Shown in pieces: positions 8,833 through 16,997 of a DNA stretch of 64,000 bases (positions are counted from its first letter, which is position 1; each line of letters opens with the position of its first letter). The stretch is from Acidobacteriota bacterium (lineage in GTDB: Bacteria; Acidobacteriota; Blastocatellia; RBC074), in contig JAFDVL010000033.1 in assembly GCA_018268995.1 (NCBI GenBank), positions 1 through 64,000 of the forward strand, read 5' to 3'. Below the pieces are notes generated by a model. That model was not told where the DNA came from. It did not search any database and saw only the letters and a program-made list of their open reading frames with translations. The position numbers and the translations under genes are program-made.

Positions 8833-9402
8833 TTAGCTACTATATTCACTGGAAAGCTGAACGATACCGAGGGCGGGGTTTCCAGCAGCACCTGTTTTAG
8901 TCAGGGTAACCTCGACGTAATAGGCATAGTTGGAAAAGTCGAAGAAGAATCTATCGAACTCCGTCCCCATTTCTCCGACCGTTCGGGTTTGGTAGCTTGA
9001 GTTGGAGGCATAGTTGTTGCTGTCAAATTCAAGCAGCACCGTATCAGCACCCGTGTTGAGATGGTACTGGTGCAGTTTCACTGTAACCTGTGCTTCCGCT
9101 CCATTATCAGTATAACGAACTGCCATATAGCTCACGCTTCTGGATCCGCCGGCTAAGGAGTCCACATTATAGCGGAGGATCGCATGGGCGTTGGCAGGTG
9201 CAGAACTCAGCAGACCGACGCGGCCCAGGTTATAGTTGACTAAGTCTCGATTCACTTCATCCGCGACGCCAACTGAACCGACCGTCGTCCATTTCGGGAC
9301 TTTTGCCAAGGCCATGGTAGTGAGGCTAACAATTAGTAACAGGCTCAGAGATACGCTCAGCCCTTTGCGATAAACAGACAGTTTCTTCATTACGTTTTTC
9401 AT
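8833..9402 (-). CDS. Secreted protein of unknown function
   Basis: A 189-residue protein. The ATG at 9402 is chosen because GAGAGGAA lies just ahead of it; a TTG 12 nt further upstream has no site of its own. A long signal peptide (about 1-35, GLSVSLSLLLIVSLTTMALA) is followed by a domain rich in Ser, Tyr and Thr with many short beta-like stretches and no cysteine. The conserved element at 9504-9587 lies 100-185 bp upstream. The fold may be a beta-sandwich; function unknown. Confidence 0.7.
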   Translation of the reverse strand: MKNVMKKLSVYRKGLSVSLSLLLIVSLTTMALAKVPKWTTVGSVGVADEVNRDLVNYNLGRVGLLSSAPANAHAILRYNVDSLAGGSRSVSYMAVRYTDNGAEAQVTVKLHQYHLNTGADTVLLEFDSNNYASNSSYQTRTVGEMGTEFDRFFFDFSNYAYYVEVTLTKTGAAGNPALGIVQLSSEYSS

Positions 9403-9503
9403 AGTTCCTCTCAAGCGCGGTATCGCGCAGTTAATCAGATAGTGGGTTGATGCTTGCTCAAACGGCCTGAAAAAGCAGAGTTGAGAGCACCATGGTTATT
9501 TGG

Positions 9504-9587
9504 GAACATCGCGTTGATGTTTTGTTTTCCCTTCCGCTCTCACGTGAGAAGACCTCCAAAAGCATGACCAGAAATTTTCTTTGGGGG
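9504..9587 (-). promoter_or_regulatory. Conserved upstream element, copy B
   Basis: An 84-bp stretch matching 139-225. It lies in the intergenic region 9403-9801 upstream of the secreted-protein gene on the minus strand. Read on the plus strand it runs from GAACATCGCG through a CTCACGTGAG palindrome and CATGACCAGAAATTTTC to a G run. The rest of 9403-9801 holds only the ribosome binding site AAGGAGGAG (9787-9795) of the rightward gene. Confidence 0.5.
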
Positions 9588-9801
9588 ATTGGCTGGGGAT
9601 AAAATGAAATTGTGCAGAGGCGCGCACTCCTCTGCCAGGCCTTCCCTGCGGGAATGAATTTCCTCGCCAGCGAATCTGAACTGATTATTTGCGGTTGGGC
9701 GGATAGCCCAAACAAGATCGTGTGTCATGCTTTGGCTACCCTGTTCACTGATAAGAGGAGAGAGCTGGTTGTTGCGATTTATAGCAAAGGAGGAGTTACT
9801 T

Positions 9802-10476
9802 ATGTTCGACCCTAATGTCTTGTCACGGATGGTTGATCTGCAAGAGAAGAGCTATCTACTTCTGAAATGGGTCAACCAATCTCTGAGGCGCGGTACACTT
9901 GATTTCAAATACATTCACAATGCAATGGACGTTGCTGAGGCTTCGGAGGAATGGATCGCACGACATTTTGATAACATCCCGCTGAAGGCTAGGCCCAAGA
10001 AGCACGAGATAAAAGAATTTGCCCGACTGTTTTCCTCGTATTTAACGACTTCGTTCGAGTTAATCGAGACGCCCGGAAAACGATTGGTATCTACTTGCAG
10101 TTGTTATTGGTGCGGCTATCTTGTGTCGGCAAATCATTTGAAGACGCGGAAGATAACCCAAAAGACACGGGAGAGTGCTCTTCAGTTAAAGCACCTTTAC
10201 TTGGAATTGCTCGCGGAAGAAGCAGCGCTTGCGCTGCTCCCCTTGGAGCTTGAAGGTCTGCTAAGAGAGCCGGGCTTATCAGCCAATATCTCACTAGCCG
10301 CCTACGCAAATGAGCTTATTCGGCGGTCGAAATTTGCAAGTCAGGGCGAGGGGGTTCTTGTGTTATGGCGTGAAATTGCCTGGGAGGAGAATAAGCCGAA
10401 GAAGGACTTCTATCTGTTAGCGTCCGACATTATAGCCTCCGAAGAAGTGATCTTAGATCGCATGATGAAGATTTAG
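9802..10476 (+). CDS. Hypothetical cytoplasmic protein
   Basis: A 224-residue protein. The ATG at 9802 follows AAGGAGGAG with 6-nt spacing and is preferred over an upstream in-frame ATG at 9727 that lacks a site. The sequence is helical and charged with one CSCYWCGYL cluster (about residue 94-102) that may bind metal. No signal peptide, membrane helix or known domain is visible. Function unknown. Confidence 0.65.
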   Translation: MFDPNVLSRMVDLQEKSYLLLKWVNQSLRRGTLDFKYIHNAMDVAEASEEWIARHFDNIPLKARPKKHEIKEFARLFSSYLTTSFELIETPGKRLVSTCSCYWCGYLVSANHLKTRKITQKTRESALQLKHLYLELLAEEAALALLPLELEGLLREPGLSANISLAAYANELIRRSKFASQGEGVLVLWREIAWEENKPKKDFYLLASDIIASEEVILDRMMKI

Positions 10477-10584
10477 CTCGTTGTTTAGTGGAGGTGCTTA
10501 CCTCACTGAACAAACACTCGCCGCAAAAAGCGTGGCCCGGTTAGCTTAGGCGAATACTCTACCTACACAAAGAAGAGGAACTAT

Positions 10585-11004
10585 ATGTTTGCTACATTTG
10601 AGAAGGTCATATCATCAATCTTGGTAATATGGTTAGTTATAGCTTCAACTTGTTGCTCCCATCCTGATGCAGCCTCCAAAGGGCAACCAAAGGCGGAGGG
10701 AAAAGTCGCCCATAAAGTGATGATCGTCGAAGTGGAAAGAGTCTGGTCACACTTTATAATGAATGGGATTGTTTTTCGTGACCAGGGATTACCACCAAGA
10801 CCAGGGCAGGCCAAAGCTGAGCCCGCGATCCATGCGGATCCCGGTTCAATTGTGTTATTTCGAACGAACAGAATCGTGCCAGGCGCGGAGGCAAAGGCAG
10901 GGGAAGCGTATCAGGTCAACGCTCAAGGTAAGTATGAAAAGATCGGAGAATTTGATCTACAAAAGTCCACTAACGAGCTGTTCGCGGAATACCGATCTTG
11001 GTAG
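10585..11004 (+). CDS. Putative lipoprotein
   Basis: A 139-residue protein with a GAAGAGGAA ribosome binding site. The N-terminus has a hydrophobic segment ending in two cysteines (ILVIWLVIASTCCSHPD), consistent with a lipoprotein signal although the lipobox is not canonical. The mature domain (about 40-139) is rich in Val and charged residues and shows no recognisable family. It probably sits at the cell surface or periplasmic face of a membrane. Confidence 0.6.
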   Translation: MFATFEKVISSILVIWLVIASTCCSHPDAASKGQPKAEGKVAHKVMIVEVERVWSHFIMNGIVFRDQGLPPRPGQAKAEPAIHADPGSIVLFRTNRIVPGAEAKAGEAYQVNAQGKYEKIGEFDLQKSTNELFAEYRSW

Positions 11005-11441
11005 CGTTGCAAAGTTGATAGCATCAATTGATTTGGCAAGATACATCCAGAATAAACAAGGGGCCCATTACCGTACATTCGCGCCAGCCAAATAGTTCGG
11101 GACGAGCGATGAGGGAGCAAACCATATTTTCACTGGCACCCGATTGCCGGTTGATTCAGATGTCATGATGGATTTGTTTTGACAGCAAAGTATCCAACTG
11201 ATGGAACCTGACGGCGGGCAAGGTACATACGTTTGAGTCAGCGGCGGACGAAGGCTGCTTCATTCAAATCAGTGTCAAATGCCTTGGGGTGTCGAGGGTC
11301 TGGGCAATTAGGTGATGAAAGCTCCCAACGTTTTTTTGCCTCGGATGAGATTTCTCAAGCAAGCCGAATTTTTGGCAGGTTTCCGCACTTTTTATCGCCT
11401 TTATGATGGGAAGCACTGAATTTTGCCACAGGAGGGACGCA
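11005..11441. other. Intergenic region without a recognised gene
   Basis: No ORF here has a plausible start site or protein-like composition. The sequence ends with GGAGGG (11431-11436), the ribosome binding site of the next gene. A minus-strand ORF that overlaps the beginning of that gene appears to be spurious. Confidence 0.5.
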
Positions 11442-11840
11442 ATGAACTTCGAGACGATCTTTTTGGTGGGCTGGGGCGTGCTACTGCTGACAGAATTTTG
11501 GGTGTTTTCCCGGAACCGAAATGCAGGCTTCAAACGGAAATATTTCCCCTGGTTTGTGGGCATCGGCTATCTTAGTTTTAGTCTGGGTTGGATCCATAAG
11601 GGCGGCCCGCCGTTGCTGCTCCTTTTTTTCGCGCTAGCAGGTTTTCTTGCCCTCCGTACCATCAAGTTTTGTCGCGGGTGTGGGCGTACCGTGACCTCCA
11701 AGTCAGGTTTTTTCAAATTACGGTTCTGTCCAGATTGCGGGGTGAAATGGGAAGGGGGATTGTTCTGTGTCGGCTGTGAAGGCTCTATTTACGGTTTCGG
11801 AAATCACAAATTCTGTCCTTATTGCGGCGCGCCGTTATGA
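11442..11840 (+). CDS. Zinc-ribbon membrane protein
   Basis: A 132-residue protein. The ATG at 11442 follows GGAGGG and is preferred over upstream in-frame starts. Two or three hydrophobic segments occupy about residues 1-75 (IFLVGWGVLLLTEFWVF; LLLLFFALAGFLAL). The C-terminal half carries four cysteine pairs (FCRGCG, FCPDCG, FCVGC, FCPYCG), so two zinc ribbons are likely. It runs in tandem with the following DUF3592-like gene, 41 bp away. Confidence 0.7.
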   Translation: MNFETIFLVGWGVLLLTEFWVFSRNRNAGFKRKYFPWFVGIGYLSFSLGWIHKGGPPLLLLFFALAGFLALRTIKFCRGCGRTVTSKSGFFKLRFCPDCGVKWEGGLFCVGCEGSIYGFGNHKFCPYCGAPL

Positions 11841-11881
11841 AGTGGGAAGTCGCTCATCGGATTTCTCAACGAGGAGGTACC

Positions 11882-12733
11882 ATGCTACACAATCAAGTTT
11901 CTCCAACTGGGAAAACATATCCAGCGAGTATTTCTTTACCACGCCGAGTCGGCGCTGTTCTGTTGGCCTGCATTGGCGGGCTATGCCTGATTTATGGAAT
12001 GGAGTCTTTCTGGCAAAACATGGCATACAAGTCTCAGATGGCCGAAGCTCGTGGCGAAGTTATTTCCGTTGAGAAGCGGACTCGTCATTGGATTGATCAT
12101 ACGTCGTATGCACCGAAGGCCAAACGTCGAACGGAGTGGGTTCCCCGCATCCGGTTTCAGACACCGGAGGGACAGGCGGTGATTTTTGAAGGACTTCCTT
12201 TAGACAAAAATCCTGGCTCGCCATTCATGGCGGCTGAAGTGGCTGCCGAGGGTTCTGTCGAAAGAGACGAAGATGAAAAGTTAATAGACCATGGGAATGG
12301 CGTACTTTCAGTTGGTGAGATCGTCGCCCATAGTAACATTCCTCGGCGGAAATCCTCTCCAGGCAATGAGACCGTGAAAGACGTAGAACGAATGCAAGGA
12401 AAGGTGCCATTGCGAAAGACACAAGCGCAAGCCGCGCCCCCAGCACTGCCCGAAAGGCTCAGGCCACAGGTCGCGTCCAGTCCCTCTCCGACGCCACGGC
12501 TTGACACGGAAAAATCTGAGGCCACCGTGTTTCCTGCGAATCCAATGGGCCGCCAAGTGAAATCAAAGTTGGTAGGCACGCACGTAAATGTTCTGTACAA
12601 CCCGCGCCATCCGCAGCAGGCATGGCTCTATGATTCGAGTGAGAGGTGGTTTCCAACCGTCGCCTGGCTCGTACCGGGAATCGTGGTGGCAGGCCTGGCA
12701 CTCTTACTAGCAAAGAGCAAGACGCCAGCATAA
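11882..12733 (+). CDS. DUF3592-like membrane protein with a long insertion
   Basis: A 283-residue protein starting at 11882 after GAGGAGG. A first membrane helix (about 20-40) leads to the typical DUF3592 core: EARGEVISVEKR, WVPRIRFQTPEGQAVIFEG, then VGTHVNVLYNPRHPQQAWL, followed by a second helix (about 255-278, WLVPGIVVAGLALLLA). DUF3592 proteins are usually about 150-200 residues. Here some 110 residues of charged, proline-rich sequence (about 120-230) split the domain between the FEGLP and VGTHV segments. The function of the family is not established. Confidence 0.7.
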   Translation: MLHNQVSPTGKTYPASISLPRRVGAVLLACIGGLCLIYGMESFWQNMAYKSQMAEARGEVISVEKRTRHWIDHTSYAPKAKRRTEWVPRIRFQTPEGQAVIFEGLPLDKNPGSPFMAAEVAAEGSVERDEDEKLIDHGNGVLSVGEIVAHSNIPRRKSSPGNETVKDVERMQGKVPLRKTQAQAAPPALPERLRPQVASSPSPTPRLDTEKSEATVFPANPMGRQVKSKLVGTHVNVLYNPRHPQQAWLYDSSERWFPTVAWLVPGIVVAGLALLLAKSKTPA

Positions 12734-12823
12734 GCAGCGATTGTGGTAAGATTCGGCTGCCTGCTCATCTACGAACAAATAGCCGTGGCAACAAACATAG
12801 ACAAATAATGCGCTGAGGTGAAC

Positions 12824-13240
12824 ATGATGAAGATTAGCCTTTGGCTTTCATTCCTTTGGATTCTCCTCCTGGGAAATGATTTTATTCAGGCCGGTAGTCC
12901 AGCAGGACAATGGGGCCAAGCTGACATATCAAAGCACTCCCGTGTTTCGTTTGTAGTAAGAGCAAAACCACAAACAGAAAATGGGCTGAGACGCGGACAT
13001 CCAGTGGAATCTAACCTAGCAGGCGGGCAGGCGCACAAATATTTATTTACAGCGAGTGCGAATCAGTTTGTGCGGATTGTTGTTGTACAACAGAGCCTGA
13101 ATGTAACGGTACGGTTGCTCGATGAGAATGGCAAGTCACTTGCCGAAGTAAACAGTCCAAAATTCAAGGCAGACCCGAATAAGTCTTATGGGCATCCCTA
13201 TTACTGGGCACCCTTTATTCTGATTGGGAATTGGAAATAA
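12824..13240 (+). pseudogene. Internally deleted CHAT-family remnant
   Basis: A 138-residue ORF with a signal peptide (LWLSFLWILLLGNDFIQA) and GAGG ribosome binding site. Residues about 48-110 match the PPC-like domain at the start of the 1513-residue TPR-CHAT protein (PVESNLAGGQAHKY versus PIERELAGGQFHRY, then NQFVRIVV versus GQFVRLLL). The last residues (GHPYYWAPFILIGNWK) match the extreme C-terminus of CHAT domains (SHPYYWASFIQSGEW). All TPRs and both catalytic residues are missing between NSPKFKADPNK and SYGHPYYW. It is open and could still give a secreted PPC domain, but it looks like the product of one in-frame internal deletion of more than 1000 codons. Confidence 0.7.
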
Positions 13241-13330
13241 CCCGGTTACGCAGAGAGTTGAACTCTTTGAAGCTATGATCAAAGCCGTCGAGTTTTCTCG
13301 TTCGACTGCTACCATCTATTTTTCACTATT

Positions 13331-13768
13331 ATGGCGATCTACTTCTATACCCCTGTAGATGAATACGGTTGTTTTTCGAATTTCTCGCCGCACGGTGTTG
13401 CGTTGGATGATCGTTGGTGGCGCACGGTTGAGCACTATTTCCAAGCCCAAAAGTTTGTAGCGCCCGAACACCAGCTTCGCATTTGGAAGGCGCGCACACC
13501 GAAGGACGCCAAAACGCTGGGCTGGTCGCGCGCCGTGCCGATTCGACCAGATTGGGACGAGGCGAAAGACGAGGTGATGTATCGTGCGGTGCTTTGCAAG
13601 TTTCAGACGCACTCTGCAATCCGGGAAACCCTGCTCTCAACGGGCCGTGAGACGCTGGTGGAAAACGCGCCTCGCGACTTTTATTGGGGCTGTGGGGAAG
13701 ATGGCAGTGGCTTGAACCGGCTTGGCGAAATACTAATGCGGGTTCGTGATGAGCTACAGCAGGCATAA
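13331..13768 (+). CDS. ybiA: NADAR family N-glycosidase (YbiA-like)
   Basis: A 145-residue protein of the NADAR/YbiA family, which hydrolyses N-glycosidic bonds in reactive riboflavin intermediates and, in other members, ADP-ribosylated substrates. Diagnostic segments are CFSNFSPHGVALDDRWWRTVEHYFQAQKF (about 14-42, with the conserved W..VEHYFQA), AKTLGWSRAVPIRPDW, and DFYWGCGEDGSGLNRLGEILMRVR at the end. Length is normal. There is no obvious ribosome binding site. The gene is followed by an attC-like inverted repeat, so it may have arrived as a gene cassette; NADAR genes are common cassette and phage cargo. Confidence 0.9.
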   Translation: MAIYFYTPVDEYGCFSNFSPHGVALDDRWWRTVEHYFQAQKFVAPEHQLRIWKARTPKDAKTLGWSRAVPIRPDWDEAKDEVMYRAVLCKFQTHSAIRETLLSTGRETLVENAPRDFYWGCGEDGSGLNRLGEILMRVRDELQQA

Positions 13769-13774
13769 TACGTG

Positions 13775-13861
13775 GGCTAACAATCACCTGTACAAGACCG
13801 CACATCCGAAGTGTCATTTTACCATTGCCGTTCTTGCGCCCCCTGAGTCGCAGCGTTAGGC
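13775..13861. repeat. attC-like site after the NADAR gene
   Basis: GGCTAACAA at 13775 and GCGTTAGGC ending at 13861 form the outer 7-bp boxes (GGCTAAC / GTTAGGC, one mismatch) expected of integron attC sites. CAAGACCG (about 13792) and CGTTCTTG (about 13830) form an inner stem with one mismatch. Length (87 bp) and position just after a stop codon fit. Only the outer boxes closely match the consensus, and no integron integrase is in the window. Confidence 0.4.
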
Positions 13862-13877
13862 ACAGAAAGTAGGCCAT

Positions 13878-14288
13878 ATGATTAAAAAGATGATGACCCA
13901 AAAGTTTGCAGATTTGGTCGAAGAGGTTGAGACAGACAGGAAATTGCTAATGCCAGCAAGTATAATCGCAGGTTTAGCAACCATCGGAACCTGGCTCGTA
14001 GCGATATTCCTACCTGGGGTTTTCAAAGTCATGTCCAGCACAAGATTGTCACTCTTCGTTTTACTCATGATCTTGTTTGCCTTTCCATTTGTGACGGTCT
14101 TTAGTGTGAATTACATGCTATGGCCTCAAGCGGAAGATGACCAGGAAAGTAACGCCGGGCCGTTTACGGGGTATTTCTATCAAGAGAATCAAACGAGAAG
14201 ACGAAAGGTCATCTTAATAGCTGCATGTATAGGGGCGAGCAATGCATTGATAACCGTTTTATTGGCATCGGAGTTTGCTCGCCAATAA
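13878..14288 (+). CDS. Two-pass membrane protein, unknown
   Basis: A 136-residue protein with three hydrophobic segments (about 26-50 SIIAGLATIGTWLVAIFL; 57-80 LSLFVLLMILFAFPFVTVF; 112-132 VILIAACIGASNALITVLLA). A short acidic loop separates the second and third. AGTAGG precedes the ATG. No family is recognised. It may be a second passenger beside the attC-like site. Confidence 0.55.
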   Translation: MIKKMMTQKFADLVEEVETDRKLLMPASIIAGLATIGTWLVAIFLPGVFKVMSSTRLSLFVLLMILFAFPFVTVFSVNYMLWPQAEDDQESNAGPFTGYFYQENQTRRRKVILIAACIGASNALITVLLASEFARQ

Positions 14289-14410
14289 AACTCAGACTGG
14301 CACAGTACGACTGGAGCCGCGCCGATGGAAGTACTACCGTTTGCCAAAGCATGGCGGCGCTTCTCTTCCTCATCTGACTTGCGATGGGAAGAAAGACTTG
14401 GAGCAACTAA

Positions 14411-16807
14411 ATGAACCACTCGCCAAAAAAACTCTCCTTACTTATTGGTATCCCAAGTCGAATTCTACTCGGCGGTGTTCTTCTGTTCTTCCTATTCAAT
14501 CTCTGGCATTCCAACGCTGTTAGCGTAACGCAAACCAAGTCGCCCCCAAGCGCCAATGCCTCGCAGCAATCGCCCGTCAGACGCGCCTTGCTGGTTGGGA
14601 TCAATACCTATTCCCCGGCGACGGGTGAAAAACAACTTGATGCCGCGCAAACAAAACGCGGAAAGAATCGCGGGGTGTGGGGAAACCTGGAAGGCCCGGT
14701 CAATGATGTGGATGGAATGCATGAAATCCTCATCGCACGCTTCGGCTTCAAGCGGGGAAACATTCGCGTGCTAAAGAATGCCGAAGCGACCAGAGACAAT
14801 ATTTTAGCGGCCATCCGACGTCACTTGATTGAAGAGGCTGCCGCTGGCGATGTCGGCTTATTCTTTTATGCCGGACACGGCTCCCAGGTTCGCAATTCCA
14901 AATCAACCGAAGCGGATAAGTTCGATGAATCCTACGTCCCGGCAGATGCCAGCAAGAATGCGTCAGATATTCGAGACAAGGAGTTGGCGCGTTTGTTCAA
15001 TCGGTCATTGGATAAAGGCGTATTGCTGACAGCGATCCTTGATAGTTGTCACAGCGGCTCAGGCGTGCGCGGCGGATACCCGACAGCAGAAACAGTCCGG
15101 GCGCTTGATCCGAATCTGGAAGATGTAGCGGATCCACCCGATACAAATAAAGCTCCAGAAGAACGGGGCGCGCTCGTTTTTTCTGCTGCCAGCGATGACC
15201 AGAAGGCATTGGAACTGCCAGATGAAAGTGGGGAGCAACGAGGTCTTTTTAGCGCCGCCTTGCTGAAAACCTTGCAAACCGTTTCGGTCAACGAATCGGC
15301 AGAGCGAATTTACCTGCGCGTCAAATCGCTGATGCAATCCAGTGGGAAAATGCAGGAACCGATTCTGGCCTGTACGGAAGAGCGCAGACGCAGATCGCTC
15401 TTTGGTCTTGAATCTGAAAACGTGTCTGGCAGCACAACGGTGGCCGTCCTCAAATTAGTGGGCAATGGCGAGGTGGAATTACAAGGAGGCAAAGCCGTTG
15501 GTTTGGTTGAACGATGTGAACTGAAAAAATCAGAGGTGAACCCTATGGCACCAGTGCGTCTTCAGGTGACCGAAACCCTCGGTCTGAATCGCTGTCGGGC
15601 AAAAATCCTACCGGGCAAGGCAATCGCTGTAAAAGTGGGGGACCTGTTTGAAGTGGATCGCTGGTTTGCGCCTGAAGAAGCGTTGATTAGTGTCTGGATG
15701 CCACCGGCAACCTTATCGCAGGCCGATCTACTGCGCACCGCAAAAGAACTTTCCTCACTTGGTTCTTCAGATAAAGTGATTTGGATAGACGACCCGACCG
15801 AAATGTCTGCGGAGCAAAAGCCGCTCTCTGTGATCGGTTGGGATGGCATAGAGTGGTTTTTGCAGCTTGAAAGAGGCCGCCGGAAAAAACTCGGCCCCAA
15901 ACCAACCGCGCCAATGATTCTCGCCAGTTTCCCGGCTAAGACCAAGCCTGCGCTGTTTCTGCATCTTCCGCCTACCACTGAACTGAGCAAGCAATTAAAG
16001 CTGGGCAAAGATACTGTTAATGATGCAGTCAAAGTTGTGGGGCTTCAATCGCAAGCGAATTACCTGTTAGCGGGCAGATACAAAGACGGAAAGCTTGAAT
16101 ATGCGTGGATGCTACCCGGCGTCACGAAGGAACAGGGGAGCGAGTTACCCTTACCCAATCGCACAGATTGGTTTCCTGCTCAGACCTTAGATATAGCGGC
16201 TCAGCTTGATGATGGAATTCTCCGCGCCGGCAAGGTCAAAGCCTGGTTACAGATTGAAGCCCCCCCTGAACGAAACCCGTTTCCTTATCACTTGGTCATC
16301 AAAAACCGGAAGACGGGAGAAATTCGGAGGGCTGGAAAAATCATTGAGAACGAAGAGTATGATTTAGACCTTATTGCTAATCCGAACCGGCCTGCCGGAA
16401 GACCCATCACGCCACGATACCTCTATGTTTTTTCTATAAATAGTAAAGGGAAAAGCAAACTGTGCTATCCAGAAAGCTTGGCAGAAAAAGGCGAGGTGGA
16501 GCATAAACATCCTATTGGCCCAGAAGAACAGGAAAAGATTAATCTGTGGAGTTTCGGTGTAGGCGACCCCTTTGGGATAGACAGTTTCATTCTCATCACC
16601 AGTGTCGAAGCGATTCCAGGTGTGGCGGCGGCATTAAATTTCGAAGGAGTTCGTACGCGTGGGCAGGTGGGCGAGCAGCACCCTAATCCATTAACGAGGC
16701 TGTTGTATCAAACCGGCTCGGCGACACGCGCGGGATATACGTTTATTCCGTCGGATTGGTCTATTCAGCGCATTTCATTACAGAGCGTTCCGCAATCTGA
16801 AAAGTAG
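14411..16807 (+). CDS. Caspase-family (C14-like) protease with C-terminal DUF4384-like region
   Basis: A 798-residue protein with an N-terminal membrane helix or uncleaved signal (about 10-35), then a caspase/metacaspase domain (about 55-330). RALLVGINTY begins the fold. The catalytic residues are His156 in YAGHGSQ and Cys213 in DSCHSGSG, and PVNDVDGMHEIL is the usual p20 helix. A middle region (350-620) of unclear fold follows. The C-terminal part (about 640-790; YLYVFSINSKGKSKLCYPES, DPFGIDSFILI) resembles DUF4384, often fused to such peptidases. GGAG precedes the ATG. It is likely an exported or membrane-tethered cysteine protease with arginine/lysine preference, if it behaves like metacaspases. 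Confidence 0.85.
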   Translation: MNHSPKKLSLLIGIPSRILLGGVLLFFLFNLWHSNAVSVTQTKSPPSANASQQSPVRRALLVGINTYSPATGEKQLDAAQTKRGKNRGVWGNLEGPVNDVDGMHEILIARFGFKRGNIRVLKNAEATRDNILAAIRRHLIEEAAAGDVGLFFYAGHGSQVRNSKSTEADKFDESYVPADASKNASDIRDKELARLFNRSLDKGVLLTAILDSCHSGSGVRGGYPTAETVRALDPNLEDVADPPDTNKAPEERGALVFSAASDDQKALELPDESGEQRGLFSAALLKTLQTVSVNESAERIYLRVKSLMQSSGKMQEPILACTEERRRRSLFGLESENVSGSTTVAVLKLVGNGEVELQGGKAVGLVERCELKKSEVNPMAPVRLQVTETLGLNRCRAKILPGKAIAVKVGDLFEVDRWFAPEEALISVWMPPATLSQADLLRTAKELSSLGSSDKVIWIDDPTEMSAEQKPLSVIGWDGIEWFLQLERGRRKKLGPKPTAPMILASFPAKTKPALFLHLPPTTELSKQLKLGKDTVNDAVKVVGLQSQANYLLAGRYKDGKLEYAWMLPGVTKEQGSELPLPNRTDWFPAQTLDIAAQLDDGILRAGKVKAWLQIEAPPERNPFPYHLVIKNRKTGEIRRAGKIIENEEYDLDLIANPNRPAGRPITPRYLYVFSINSKGKSKLCYPESLAEKGEVEHKHPIGPEEQEKINLWSFGVGDPFGIDSFILITSVEAIPGVAAALNFEGVRTRGQVGEQHPNPLTRLLYQTGSATRAGYTFIPSDWSIQRISLQSVPQSEK

Positions 16808-16898
16808 CAAGGCGGAATTTACAGATTCGTCATAGAGGAAAGATTCAATTGTCTTTTCGCCGGGGCAGTTAGTGTGCCGGTTTTGTTCAAAATAAACT

Positions 16899-16941
16899 AC
16901 TTGCCTTCTGGGCCGAAGAGACCGCAGCCTAGAAGGCAAGT
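16899..16941 (-). terminator. Hairpin between convergent protease genes
   Basis: An 11-bp perfect stem (ACTTGCCTTCT at 16899-16909 with AGAAGGCAAGT at 16931-16941) around a 21-nt loop lies between the caspase gene and the convergent subtilase gene. Read on the minus strand it is followed by T-rich AGTTTATTTTG, so it probably ends transcription of the subtilase gene. The rest of 16808-16997 shows nothing. Confidence 0.5.
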
Positions 16942-16997
16942 CGAGGGTGCAAATATCCCCATTGAAAACAACATCGTTGTTCGATTGAGCGTTGAAC

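Noticed and set aside
11264..11563. Minus-strand 99-residue ORF
   Set aside because: Overlaps the start of a zinc-ribbon gene with a good ribosome binding site; composition is not protein-like.
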